64,000 bases of DNA from Incurvaria masculella (GCA_946894095.1 OX335665.1:1064001-1128000); one strand, 5' to 3'. Counted from the first letter of the stretch, positions 53,305-62,603 are shown. The notes: generated from the sequence alone by a model not told the origin. Program-made: numbers and translations.

Positions 53305-53478
53305 CTCCAACAGCCAGAAGAAATCGGAAATCTTTTGATAGAAAAGACCGGTGCCCGCCACGCTAGGGCTTATTTTGTGCAGCGCATTGCCTTGGCAATT
53401 CAGAGAGGCAACGCAGCCAGCGTTTTGGGTACAGCGGGTGATTCCGCCGAACTGGATGAAATCTATTATTTCTTTTAG
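53305..53478 (+). pseudogene. Retroelement C-terminal peptide, second copy
   Basis: From a strong acceptor-like TTTATTTGTTACAG, the frame reads LQQPEEIGNLLIEKTGARHA, RAYFVQRIALAIQRGNAASV, LGTAGDSAELDEIYYFF and stops. It parallels the minus-strand fragment at 23209 (FFVQRVGLEIQRGNAAS) but continues 17 residues further. Either a retroelement remnant or the last exon of a gene containing such a domain; nothing upstream in the window fits as its preceding exon. Confidence 0.55.
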
Positions 53479-54260
53479 TTTATAAGATATTTTAAGTTTT
53501 GTCAATACACATATTTATTCAATTAAAAAGTTATAACATCATTTTTGTCAGATTGTTTATGGCTCTAATACTTTTATTTCTAAAGGACATATTATTTTCC
53601 TATAGTTTTTTTTACTATATTATGTTTTTTTACCAACTTTGTAAATTGTCCACGAAATAGAAAGACACCGTTCGTATAATGAATTCGAGCCGTTTCTTAT
53701 CGAAAACTCTTCTTTGGCAGAAAGCTGATATTGGCGCGCGAGATGGCGCCCGTGAACAATGCCTTGATTAATGTTGTGCTGGCTTTGTTCTCCCGGCATG
53801 GATAGAGTGCCGTGAGCACTGTTTGCTTCGATATGGATGCATCGATAAGTCACAAAACATCGCTTCGTGGCCTTTCACCGTCCAAGCAGCCTCCACAAAC
53901 ACATTTACTATCGGCATTCCTTATAAAAGAACCAACCGATCCTCTAGGTAAAGGGTCGGTAAATTATGGATGTATGTCCCCAAAATTACAACCGGGAACT
54001 CTTCAAAGATGGTGTGAAGAAGCACCTGGCCGGCCAGCATGGTTTTTGTTCGTAATTTTGAAAGCCCATGGGCGTCGCTAGGCACGACTTTTATGTGAGG
54101 TACTGGCATACGCCATGTACCGCGCTTAACGTAAAATCACTTCTTTTCCCCGTACAAAGTTTTAAAACAAGTTAAAAACCCTATTATTTTTGCTCTTAAG
54201 ATATAATACGTTTTTCTTTGTTTAATGATTCTTATAGATAAATCCACGAATAAACTACGT
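53479..54260. other. No gene recognised
   Basis: 53930-54130 resembles 42936-43066 ('GATCCTCTAGGTAAAGGGTC', TACCGCGCTTAA). Otherwise nothing. Confidence 0.5.
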
Positions 54261-54585
54261 TTTTTTATGTAATTTTCCATGTACGGCTTATACCACACCT
54301 TCAATCATTATTTAAGCCCAGCACACCGCGTGCCCGGACGAGTTAGGTGCCATTGTGTGTCTTACATGCCATGATTACGGCTACATTAAGGCCATGAGAC
54401 AATATTTCTCCAATTTTTACACCAATCCAGACGGGCTTAACCCTACTGCCCAGTAGGGGAGAGGTTTACCCGTTTTACATGGATTCCGAGCCATGAAGAA
54501 GCTCAAATTAACTAACGTATGTTACTCAGAAAAAGAAGGAAAGTAGCGCACGACCTCTCGCATGAGAGGCAAGGCCTCGCTACTT
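54261..54585 (-). repeat. SINE copy, diverged
   Basis: 'TTTTTTATGTAATTTTCCAT', 'CAGCACACCGCGTGCCCGGA', CTACTGCCCAGTAGGGGA, 'CCTCTCGCATGAGAGGCAAG'. The B box is lost. Confidence 0.75.
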
Positions 54586-54611
54586 GATGTAGATTTTAAT
54601 CTCTGGACGTA

Positions 54612-54720
54612 TATTCTTGGCATTCAGTCATTGCGGATTCAGTAGAGTTAACAGAAGAAGAATTTACTTTGACATTACTGTTAACTCTACTGAATCCGCA
54701 ATGACTGAATGCCAAGAATA
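54612..54720. repeat. Perfect hairpin, 43-bp stem and 23-base loop
   Basis: Arms 54612-54654 and 54678-54720 are exact reverse complements (start TATTCTTGGCATTCAGTCAT), spacer 54655-54677. No mismatch, so it is recent or under constraint. Candidate small-RNA hairpin or young foldback insertion. Confidence 0.97.
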
Positions 54721-54798
54721 CATGCCCTGCTGCTATTAGACTACATTTTAATTTTGAAAAGTAACAAAACACGCGGATCGCCGAACTGTAGCGGGTAG

Positions 54799-54955
54799 GT
54801 CAGCTCGTGGTGTAGGGGCTAGAAGACTTGCCTTTGATGCGAGAGCTTTTGGGTTCAAATCCTCGCCCCGTGCATGCACCACTTTCTCTCCGTTTCTGAG
54901 CAGGAAAACTGCGAGAGCTGCTCCATGGTTCGTAATCCAAGTAAAACTGCACTAG
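54799..54955 (+). repeat. SINE head, second variant
   Basis: TCAGCTCGTGGTGTAGGGGC, GCGAGAGCTTTTGGGTTCAA, then the first part of the body up to AAAACTGCA. Confidence 0.8.
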
Positions 54956-55432
54956 ACGGAGGTTTAAGGCGCTAGGACTAGCCAACTACTCGCGCCATAC
55001 AAATGCACTTTTTAACAAATGTAATAATATGTAGTAAAACGCTTCAGCAAATCCAAATAGAACTCCAGACTGATAATGGATTGTTAATAATTTTTTATTC
55101 CATCATTTATTTAAATAATAATAAAAATAAAAAAGTTGTTTTTTCTCATTAGAAATCTGAAAGTAATTCGATTTCTAGATATAGGCAAAAACAGCATATA
55201 TGCATAAACAAAAAATTCCATTTGCTTTTAGATTTCTACATTTAGTCAAAAAAGTTCGGAAATGGACACCGTTTCCGCAATGTATTTTGTATAGAAAAAG
55301 GAAACATACATTAACGAAAATAATTCGATTCCTAGACAAGGAATCATATATTGTAAGAATGACACTTATAATCGTCAGACTTAGTTAGTTAACTTGGGGT
55401 GCCTCGTCTAACTTTGCGATTTGGCTAGTACC
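54956..55432. other. AT-rich, no gene
   Basis: Mostly A and T; no recognised repeat. Confidence 0.6.
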
Positions 55433-55775
55433 AGGCCCTTAAGCCCGCCCGGGTTGGATGAAAAGATGGTCGAAGCGGCAATGAAAAATTGTCCGTGTTT
55501 TCCATCCAGTTCAATGTAGCCGTACTCATATAGGAAAGGAAAGTTAGTTTAATTTTGTTTAGGGATTATGTATGTTTTTGTTCAAACCTTAATTTAGTTT
55601 AATTATGTAATAGATATATACATTATCACTATCTTCGATATAATTCCGAAAATAAATTGTTTCAAATTATGGAAAGGTCATTTCATTGTACCTCATTCCT
55701 TCGGGAATGTGGTGTATTGGTCTAATATCTTAACGGTAGCTGTGTGATAATCTTCCATGTTAGGTTGCATAAAAA
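55433..55775 (+). repeat. SINE 3' part split by a small insert
   Basis: 'AAGCCCGCCCGGGTTGGATG' to GTACTCATATAGGAAAGG, then the insert, then 'CTCATTCCTTCGGGAATGTG' to GGTTGCATAAAAA. The insert (about 55542-55682) is bounded by direct repeats GGAAAGG. Confidence 0.75.
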
Positions 55776-56039
55776 TACATTCATAATACCAGAATTAAGA
55801 GTTTGCTGATAATAGTGTCGTCTACTCAAAATGGTTGACTGCAAGGAAACGGAAAAAACTTTTGAATATTTTAAAGTAGAAATGTGTGTTTGATCCTCGT
55901 TAAATTGTGTGTTGCCATTGTATGCCGTAGCCGTTATGCGCCGACGTACCAAAATAGTCGATATTGGACACCGGGTGGCTAAGCTCAAATGGCAGTGGGC
56001 TGGGGGTCTATTCAGAGCACAGAACCTTTAGGAGGTAAG

Positions 56040-56420
56040 AATTGTGAAGTGGGCGGAACTCGCGCGCCGGTCTTTAGCGGGGACCCGCGCACTTCATACG
56101 CGCATGATTCACTCCTCTGCGGCGTTCCTGTGCATTAACTTATCCGTGATACAATTTAAAATTGAAAAGGAGTTATGCCGTACTGTGCTATAATAACGTG
56201 CAAACACGACAGCCGGGTGCACAACCTTCATAATGGCGGAGTTTCATATCACCGGTAAGTTCCATTTACATTTATAGCAATAAAACTTACGACAAAAACA
56301 TTACGAAACAATATGGCGTCGCGCGGTCGCGCGTCGCGTCATTTTGCTCGCCGGGTCATGTCTCGCTACTTTGTTAGTGACTGCGTGCGTGTGAGGCGCT
56401 CGGCCGTGTTCGAAAGTGAC
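56040..56420 (+). promoter_or_regulatory. CpG-rich island around a THAP first exon
   Basis: High CpG density (GCGCGCCGG, CGCGCGGTCGCGCG) in an AT-rich setting, with a GGGCGG box at 56052. The start codon and donor of the THAP-like exon lie in its middle, so it is a plausible promoter and first-exon region read rightward. Inference only. Confidence 0.5.
56175..56254 (+). CDS. THAP-domain protein, candidate first exon
   Basis: Encodes MPYCAIITCKHDSR, then 10 residues, then GVSYH and two bases of an Arg codon, followed by a consensus donor GTAAGT. MP-xCx4C and G-(V)-S/T-(F/Y)-H-R/K-FP is the opening of the THAP zinc finger (C2CH, DNA-binding), and animal THAP genes often break after this HK/HR. 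Start context has G at -3. The next exon (expected FP...W) was not found to the right edge, so the gene continues outside, is a broken copy, or belongs to a P-element-like transposase. It is opposite to Gad1 and inside its intron 1. Confidence 0.65.
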
Positions 56421-56700
56421 GTAACATTTGATTGCAAACAGTATTGGAATTCTAACATAGATCCATTACGTTAAGGTTCATATTAACTAAACAAACGTGG
56501 ATTTGTTGTTTGGTTATTAATTAAGAAGAGATAGCCAATTGCGACGGTTATACATTCGCGGAGCAAAAAGGTCTTAAGTAAAACGGTAACAGCGGTCCTG
56601 GAACAAATTTACAAACGTTTCACTTCCTGCCTCCTCAATATTCCGTGATTCAGAGTAAGAGTGAGTTCGAGTTCGGGAGTGAGTTAACCTAAAAATAGCT

Positions 56701-57100
56701 TTTTTTTTTTATGCGACCTGACATGGATGGCTAATACCACACAACTACCGTTATGATATTAGCCCAATACACCACATTCCCGAAGGAATTAGGTGCCATG
56801 CCAGGACCTTCCATTTATGAGCACGGCTACATTGAACTGGATGGAAAACACGGACAATTTTTCATTGCCGCTTCGACCATCTTTTCATCCAATGCGATGG
56901 TACCAACCCGGGCGGGCTTAAACCCTACCACCTAGTAGGGGAAGGGGACCTACAGTTTTACATGGATTCCGAACCATGGAGCAGCTCGCATTCGTGACGA
57001 AATGCACTTATCGAACTCTGAAAGAGAAAGACAGTGGTGCAAGTTGGTATTGAACCCGGGCCTCTGGTACGCTAGGCCGATCCCCGCGCCACTAGGCTAC
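56701..57100 (-). repeat. tRNA-headed SINE, full length
   Basis: One of the best copies: poly-T, ATGCGACCTGACATGGATGG, 'CATTCCCGAAGGAATTAGGT', 'GGTACCAACCCGGGCGGGCT', CAGTTTTACATGGATTCCGA, 'TTGAACCCGGGCCTCTGGTA', CCGCGCCACTAGGCTAC. Some change near the head (CAAGTTGGTATTGAACCC). Confidence 0.93.
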
Positions 57101-57262
57101 TGGGAAATATATTATTATTTAAATAACGGAACCGTTATTTATACTTCCAACGGATTTACGGGACAAACCAGATTTTCACCTAACCGTAATGGTGTTCTAG
57201 AAGTGTGGAAACATTAACTATTTAAAAAAGTGAGTTGATATGTAGTGGCGAATTCGAACTCA

Positions 57263-57505
57263 CTCTTACTCTGAATGGACCCCCTGGTCACGTCACTCCA
57301 ACAGACGACGACCGTTGGAGTAAACGTGTCCTGCACTGGCGGCCGTGGACAGGAAAACAGAGTGTGCGAAGACACCCGCCAGGTCCCACGACATCAATTG
57401 CAGTGAAAGCAGTGGTTCCGTCCCGCTGAGGACCGAGAGGACTGGAGAAAAATTGGAGAGGCCTATGTCCAGCAGTGGACGCAAACACGCTGACTGACTG
57501 AAATC
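57263..57505 (+). pseudogene. RTE-type LINE C-terminus
   Basis: DDDRWSKRVLHWRPWTGKQS then, in another frame, EDWRKIGEAYVQQWTQTR match the end of RTE-type reverse transcriptases (W--RPW-GKR..., W--LGEAY-QQWT). At least one frameshift; ends with TGAC units near 57487-57500. Confidence 0.8.
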
Positions 57506-57860
57506 GTATGTTTTGCTGCATAATATTCAATACAACCAATTTATTTGTTTACTATTTGAAATGCCGATGTATTACTCACGTGCTTCCTATAACTATATAA
57601 GGAATAGGAAGCACAAACCAAATCTAATTTAAATCTACTAAAGGATAAATAAACAACATCACATTCAATTAATGTACTTAATTCGTAACTTGACGAGGGC
57701 TTTAACACCTAACATAGGATTAGTTAACGACGGCTTTAACAGCGGAATATATTTTTAATGCTTTAAATTACATTAATTTATATTATTGCATTAGTAACCT
57801 TGTTATTTGTAAGTAATCTAAACTGAGGGTGGCTGTTTCTATTGTTCTTTGCTCTTTGCC
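57506..57860. other. No gene recognised
   Basis: AT-rich. A small hairpin CGTGCTTCCTAT/ATAGGAAGCAC near 57579-57613. Confidence 0.5.
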
Positions 57861-58224
57861 TTAAGGATGTTCCGACCCATACAATGTTTTTTTTACACAG
57901 AACGCAAAAAGTATTGCACTTTAAGGCACGAATTCGTCAAAAATATTAAATATAGCCATAGTAGTTGCAGCGAAAACATATTCACAATTTAAGGTTTAAT
58001 GGTTGTAATTGCCGATTAGAAGTTTTACACCGTTAGATGGCGCTGTTAAATAAAAATCGTATTTAAATAAATTCTAACGAAACCAATAATCCTGAAATTG
58101 TGAAATTGTTTTCGCTGCAAGTAATATGACTGTATTAAACTTTTATTATTAATTCGTGGCTTAAAGTGCAATACTTTTTGCGTTATGTGTGCAAACAACT
58201 TTATATGGGTCGGAACAGCCTTAA
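57861..58224. mobile_element. TTAA-flanked MITE, family B copy 2, full length
   Basis: TTAAGGATGTTCCGACCC to GGGTCGGAACAGCCTTAA, 364 bp; left arm intact with GCAAAAAGTATTGCACTTTA matched inverted near 58158. Very similar to copy 1. Confidence 0.9.
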
Positions 58225-58234
58225 CCTGTTCTAC

Positions 58235-58368
58235 CAAGGAATTGTTTGGCAGTAGCATCTAGATTTAAGTGTGTATTACATAATTGTGGACGGAAAAATA
58301 TGTTATGTAAACCCGTGAAGTTTCTTTGCGGGTTCTTCTTTACTGGGTTGATCGAGTCCGCGGATCTT
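58235..58368 (+). repeat. Dispersed repeat S, copy 1
   Basis: TTTGGCAGTAGCATCTAGAT, 'GTGAAGTTTCTTTGCGGGTT' and CTTCTTTACTGGGTTGATCG recur at 62318-62455. Unclassified. Confidence 0.7.
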
Positions 58369-58379
58369 TCTGACGTTAC

Positions 58380-58553
58380 TTAGGCTGAGATAAATAGTCG
58401 TCGAAGAAACTAATGCTAACGCAAAGTAGTACTTTGTGACGTCACTTTGATACATTTTGTATGGACGAAATCTTAAAGTAATGCCAATTGACGTCACAAA
58501 GTACTACTTTTCGTTAGTCTTAGTTTTTGCTACGATTATTTATCTCAGCCTTA
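58380..58553. mobile_element. MITE with 65-bp inverted repeats, next to exon 1
   Basis: TTAGGCTGAGATAAATA and its inverse at both ends, then CTAACG and AAAGTAGTACTTTGTGACGTCA in inverse. Each arm ends inward in the palindrome TGACGTCA (58437 and 58489), a perfect CRE-type octamer. Flanking TTA repeated. Confidence 0.88.
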
Positions 58554-58625
58554 GTGTAGTTTGACTACTAAAAAGTTTAAATAACTGAAATGAAAAGTAT
58601 GCTAATAATGATTGTGTACACTCAC

Positions 58626-58701
58626 CGTCGTAGTGCATAACCGCCACTGCCTGCGAGAGCTGCCCGCTGCCTCCGGACCCGGAACCCGTGATAGAAGCCA
58701 T
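58626..58701 (-). CDS. Gad1: Glutamate decarboxylase, first coding exon
   Basis: Starts at ATG with G at -3 and +4 and encodes MASITGSGSGGSGQLSQAVA plus VMHYD and one base of a Gly codon, with GTGAGT as donor. Phase 1 joins exactly to exon 2 (D-G-LQPYKE). The Gly/Ser-rich start is the variable N-terminal extension of insect Gad1. This start is chosen because it is in frame with all later exons and no other ATG lies between it and a possible acceptor 10 bases upstream. Confidence 0.85.
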
Positions 58702-58725
58702 CACGTCTCTCTGCCAACAACATCA
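58702..58725 (-). promoter_or_regulatory. Possible acceptor upstream of the Gad1 start codon
   Basis: On the minus strand GATGTTGTTGGCAG stands 10 bases before the ATG. If used, the transcript begins with a non-coding exon further right, beyond or near the CpG-rich patch at 61.9 kb. Confidence 0.4.
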
Positions 58726-58939
58726 TTATCATTGAGGGGTTCAAATCCTTGGATCAACAGCGTATTTATTTAATTTGAGGTTAAGCAGCGACCTCTAAAT
58801 TGATGCATTGTGAGCATATGCACACGACAATGCACTACTTTACAGTGGACATTGGGAACCCACTGATCCTCTAGATCCGAACTCTACCTTACTAGGTCCT
58901 GGCTTACGCCATATGCCGCGCCATCTGAGCTACCCGAGG

Positions 58940-58975
58940 TTCCGTTGGTACCCTTTGGGTACGGAACCCTAAAAA
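58940..58975 (-). repeat. TCCG element, last 36 bases
   Basis: TTCCGTTGGTACCCTTTGGG and TACGGAACCCTAAAAA only; it runs into a SINE. Confidence 0.8.
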
Positions 58976-59145
58976 TGGTCGAAGCGGCAATGAAAAATTG
59001 TCCCTCTTTTCTATCCAGTTCAGTGTAGCTTTGCTCATAAAAGTGAAGCCCTGGCATGGCTGGCACCGAATTCCTTTAAGAATGCAGTGTGCTGGGCTAA
59101 CCGTTTTGTGTGTGATCAATGTCCAGCAACATGAAAATATAAACA
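58976..59145 (+). repeat. SINE 3' part
   Basis: ATGGTCGAAGCGGCAATGAA, 'CTATCCAGTTCAGTGTAGCT', 'CCGAATTCCTTTAAGAATGC', 'CAATGTCCAGCAACATGAAA'. Confidence 0.8.
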
Positions 59146-59499
59146 TAAATGTTTGTCAAAGTAACTATACTGTAACTGCATCTGTTTTAAGATAATTCTT
59201 TCTTTTTCTATTGTTTTTTTTTTATTTCCTGTAACAAAATCCCAATTAAAAAGCGGTTAGATTATGTTCCTTTTACCATCTATACTCTTTACTTCACTCA
59301 ACAACTTTCGTTAATTTTTAACCGACTTCAAAATACAATAATTTCGAACGGAGCAAACTACACACAACCTAAATACATAACATGATCTTTATTTAAATAA
59401 AAAGTGACTACTTAGCACCATAGATGAAAAGAAAGAAGATATGGCATCTAGCGCATATGAGACCCGCTGTCTCTAATTTTCAAACACCATCAACCCAAC
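59146..59499. other. No gene recognised
   Basis: Contains AACCGACTTCAAAATACAAT, a word common at lepidopteran repeat ends. Nothing else. Confidence 0.5.
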
Positions 59500-59672
59500 A
59501 TACCACATGCAAACATAGTCTGCATTGCAGGGTTTGCGTGGGTGGGAACTGACTTGACGAACGAATTTTTAGAGCACATTCGATGTGGCCATGTTTCGAC
59601 TGTCGCACACGACGCGCCGCCGGATTCCCATCTATGGCCACTTTGACCATACGACGGAGACAAGATATCGAC
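59500..59672 (-). repeat. Dispersed repeat Q, copy 2
   Basis: GGGAACTGACTTGACGAACG, CACGACGCGCCGCCGGATTC, ATGGCCACTTTGACCATACG: inverse of 49197-49388. Confidence 0.7.
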
Positions 59673-59697
59673 AGCATGCCACTTCTCCTTCCTTTAA

Positions 59698-60222
59698 GAC
59701 TAGGAGGTCGCGACGAAAATGGTAACGATAACGTAAATGGCTGAAACTGGGTTCACAGGATAAAGACCAACCCTCTGAAGCTAAATCTGTCGGTCTGCCT
59801 GCGCCAAGTGGTTGCGCTACCGAGATAAGGCTCCTGAAATAGTACTTATGTGACAAAAAATATATATGATAATAATATATGCAAATACTTGCTTAGAAAT
59901 ACCAAATCTGAATAAACATTTGGTTGCATTTCGTAGTTATAGGCGATTTAGGTTACAGATATAACTGAAGGTATATTTAAGTATTCAATATAAAAAACGA
60001 CAGGTTATTTTTTTATAGTTAATAGGTGGTCATATTTCGAGACAATCAGTATATTCATCAGCAGGAATATACAAACATCTATTTTATATAGCCAATCTAG
60101 GTAACGCAACCACTTGGCGCAGGCAGACCGACATATTTAGTATCAGAGGGTTGGTCTCTAACACGTGAACCCAGATTCAGCCTTTACCTTATCGTGACCA
60201 AAAATGTCGTGACCTTCCGGAA
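59698..60222. mobile_element. Long-TIR MITE, family H copy 2
   Basis: TAGGAGGTCGCGACGAAAAT to TGTCGTGACCTTCCGG; arms over 100 bp share 'AACCCTCTGAAGCTAAATCT' and its inverse. About 525 bp. Confidence 0.85.
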
Positions 60223-60473
60223 TATTTCTCTTCATCGCTTAGCACACTAACTAAACTAAATGTATGGAAGCAAATCAAAAAATACGCTAAGATGGAGTTT
60301 GGCGCACACAAACCAATTGTATGTTTTCGGCAAAGTGCTTGCATATCGTCACAAAGTTGTCCCAGCCTAGCTTTGCTGACATGCTGACAAGACTAGTGGG
60401 TCTGAAAAGAAAAAAAAATGCGATGGTTGATATATTTTCGCCATGCGAGACAACGCTGTCATTTACTTTAGCT
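60223..60473. other. No gene recognised
   Basis: Single-copy-looking sequence with a short open frame that runs into family G. Confidence 0.5.
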
Positions 60474-60790
60474 TCTGAGAGTGGTCAGTCTGAGTTCTCA
60501 CCTAAATTGGCGTGTGTTTACTATTTATTCTTTGGTTTTACTTTTTTAAGCTGTCAAAGTCAAACTCGGACTTCCGATTTGTATGAAAACGCGGTGTCGG
60601 CGTAGACGGCAACGCCGACGTATTTACGCCGACGTTGAGTAAGCTGTCAAATCAAACTCGGACTCGCAAATGTTAGTTCGCTTAACGCCCACTGCGCGCG
60701 CTCTTCAATTTGTCCATACATTTGAAAACGCCAGTCGATCGGTCTGGCGTAAACGCCAATTTAGGTGACAGCTGGGACTACGGGCTCTGA
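60474..60790. mobile_element. Long-TIR MITE, family G copy 4
   Basis: CTGAGAGTGGTCAGTCTGAG to GACTACGGGCTCTG; about 40 bp shorter inside than copies 1-3. Confidence 0.85.
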
Positions 60791-60854
60791 AGATTATTTC
60801 CTTTCCTGACTCAATAAGTGCTAAATATTTATGTCATGAATACCATGCATTAGG

Positions 60855-61216
60855 ATTTTTATGTAACTGGGCATGGATGGCTAAAACCGAACTGACCGTC
60901 CGATATTAGCCTAACACACCACTTGGAATGCCAGAACCTTCCTTATATTGCTCGACTACATTGAACTGGATGGATAACACGGACAATTTTCATTGCCGCT
61001 TCGACCATCGTCAATTCAATGCGATGGTACGAACCCGGGCGGGATTAACCCTACCACCTACTAAGTAAGGAAGGGGACCTACAGATTAAAGTGGAATCTG
61101 AACCACGGCCAGCCTCAACGGTTGAAAATGGTCACCCATCCAGGACCTAAACGCGCTCAGAGGTGCTTCCTCAGCTTATCGAATCGCAAGGCGTCGCACA
61201 CTGAGCTACCCAGGCT
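60855..61216 (-). repeat. SINE with a hybrid tRNA-like/5S-like head
   Basis: On the minus strand: AGCCTGGGTAGCTCAGTGTG (tRNA-A-box-like), GCGATTCGATAAGC, then CCTGGATGGGTGACCATTTT (5S box C), the ACCGTTGAGG linker as in 30856-31240, and the shared SINE body and tail. Confidence 0.8.
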
Positions 61217-61917
61217 GACAAGGAGGATGAAAATATTTTGTTTTTCACTATTAACGTTATTTTTTTTTATTTAACTTTCCTGGTTTTCAGAATACGATCT
61301 ATTCAGAGAACATAAGGTTATGAAGTAAGTACACATAAGTATAAGTTAACATTTGCGCATACTTTCTTTTGCGCATGTGCGGAAATCTAATCCATAGAGG
61401 TCAAATAGGTGACATTTCCATATATGTATATAAATATGTAAAGAAGTGTAGAAAACCTTATTTCTATATTATGTAATACCGAAAAGTATAAAATGTATGA
61501 TTTGATAACATGTTATGTATTGTATGAAGTGAGTAATTCTACTTATATACATATAACATAGATACTATAACAGATTGAGTGTTGAATACATGCCTTTTCT
61601 AATAAATACAATCTAAAGAAATAATTAAACACTGTGCATTGCGTTATATGATAAAAGATAATATCTATATACTAACCTTTGTGCAACTTGGGATGAGCAG
61701 AAATTGGTTTATATATATTTATCTAAATATTATTAATTTATTATTTTCTAGATATAACCTCCGACTATTTATACGATATATTCTTTGTCGAGAAGCAGAT
61801 CTCCTTGTGATTCACAGGATCGTTGAGATAATTATATATGTGCAGGGTGTGGTTACGCAATACTGATATTTTATATATGTTTTTCATATATGAACGATTT
61901 GATTTATATAATCTCCG
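61217..61917. other. AT-rich, no gene
   Basis: No recognised element. 61285-61336 looks like a very short exon (see rejected items). Confidence 0.55.
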
Positions 61918-62140
61918 AACGGCGCGCTCTTGGCTTTGAGACTTCGATCACAATGGAGGTTCGGGGGAGTTCCGGGAACAGAGACTTGGTCCAAGTGTGA
62001 CTCGGGACTGGAGGTTTTCCGCTGAAGGTTTCAGGAGGTCGGTCGGGGCGCGCATGCGCGGTGGGTCGCCAGGGCTGGGGGGAGGGGGAAAGCCGCGGGA
62101 AACTAGGGCAGGGGTCACGGCGGGCTTTCCAAAGGTCGAC
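61918..62140. promoter_or_regulatory. GC-rich patch upstream of Gad1 exon 1
   Basis: The most GC-rich 220 bp on the right side, with GGGGCGCGCATGCGCGG and GGCTGGGGGGAGGGGGAAA. Located 3.2 kb upstream of the Gad1 ATG on its strand, it could be a promoter or non-coding exon. No core promoter motif is decisive. Confidence 0.35.
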
Positions 62141-62196
62141 AAATGGAAGAATGATTCCAGGGTATAGATGGTTGGACTTTGATATTAAATTTGGAT

Positions 62197-62243
62197 TTTG
62201 AATGGATTTATACGGTGATGGTCACCGTATAAATCCATTCAAA
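62197..62243. repeat. Perfect 22-bp palindrome
   Basis: TTTGAATGGATTTATACGGT-GA and its exact complement, separated by TGG. Confidence 0.95.
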
Positions 62244-62317
62244 CTCCCTAATGCATCGAGCAAGAAAAGACGGAATGGCGACCGATAGACCTCTGTGTTA
62301 CTGACGTATTACTGATA

Positions 62318-62455
62318 AGTTTGGCAGTAGCATTTAGGTATGAAATCATAATTGTGTTATATCGTTTATGTGGACGAAAAAAAAGACAAAAAAAAACATA
62401 ATTTATAGACCAGTGAAGTTTCTTTCCGGGTTCTTCTTCACTGGTTGATCGAATC
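62318..62455 (+). repeat. Dispersed repeat S, copy 2
   Basis: TTTGGCAGTAGCATTTAGGT, 'GTGAAGTTTCTTTCCGGGTT' and CTTCTTCACTGGTTGATCGA, as at 58235. Ends where family F starts. Confidence 0.7.
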
Positions 62456-62458
62456 GAC

Positions 62459-62603
62459 ACGTGCACGAAACGACAAAAAAATCAAAATCAACGTTAACGT
62501 CTGATTAAACAGGACGTATGGAAGTAACTCCATGCGGTTCACTAAAAGTGACGTGTTTGAACATTGATCAACTCAGCTGTCCCGTCGTGCAATCGGGGCT
62601 TAG
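62459..62603. mobile_element. MITE family F, copy 4
   Basis: GTGCACGAAACGAC to 'GTGCAATCGGGGCTTAG'; interior GCGGTTCACTAAAAGTGACG and 'GAACATTGATCAACTC'. Confidence 0.78.

Noticed and set aside
61285..61336. A small exon with strong acceptor (TCCTGGTTTTCAG) and GTAAGT
   Set aside because: The 34-36 bases between them contain a stop in the phase needed to follow the THAP exon, and nothing else supports it.
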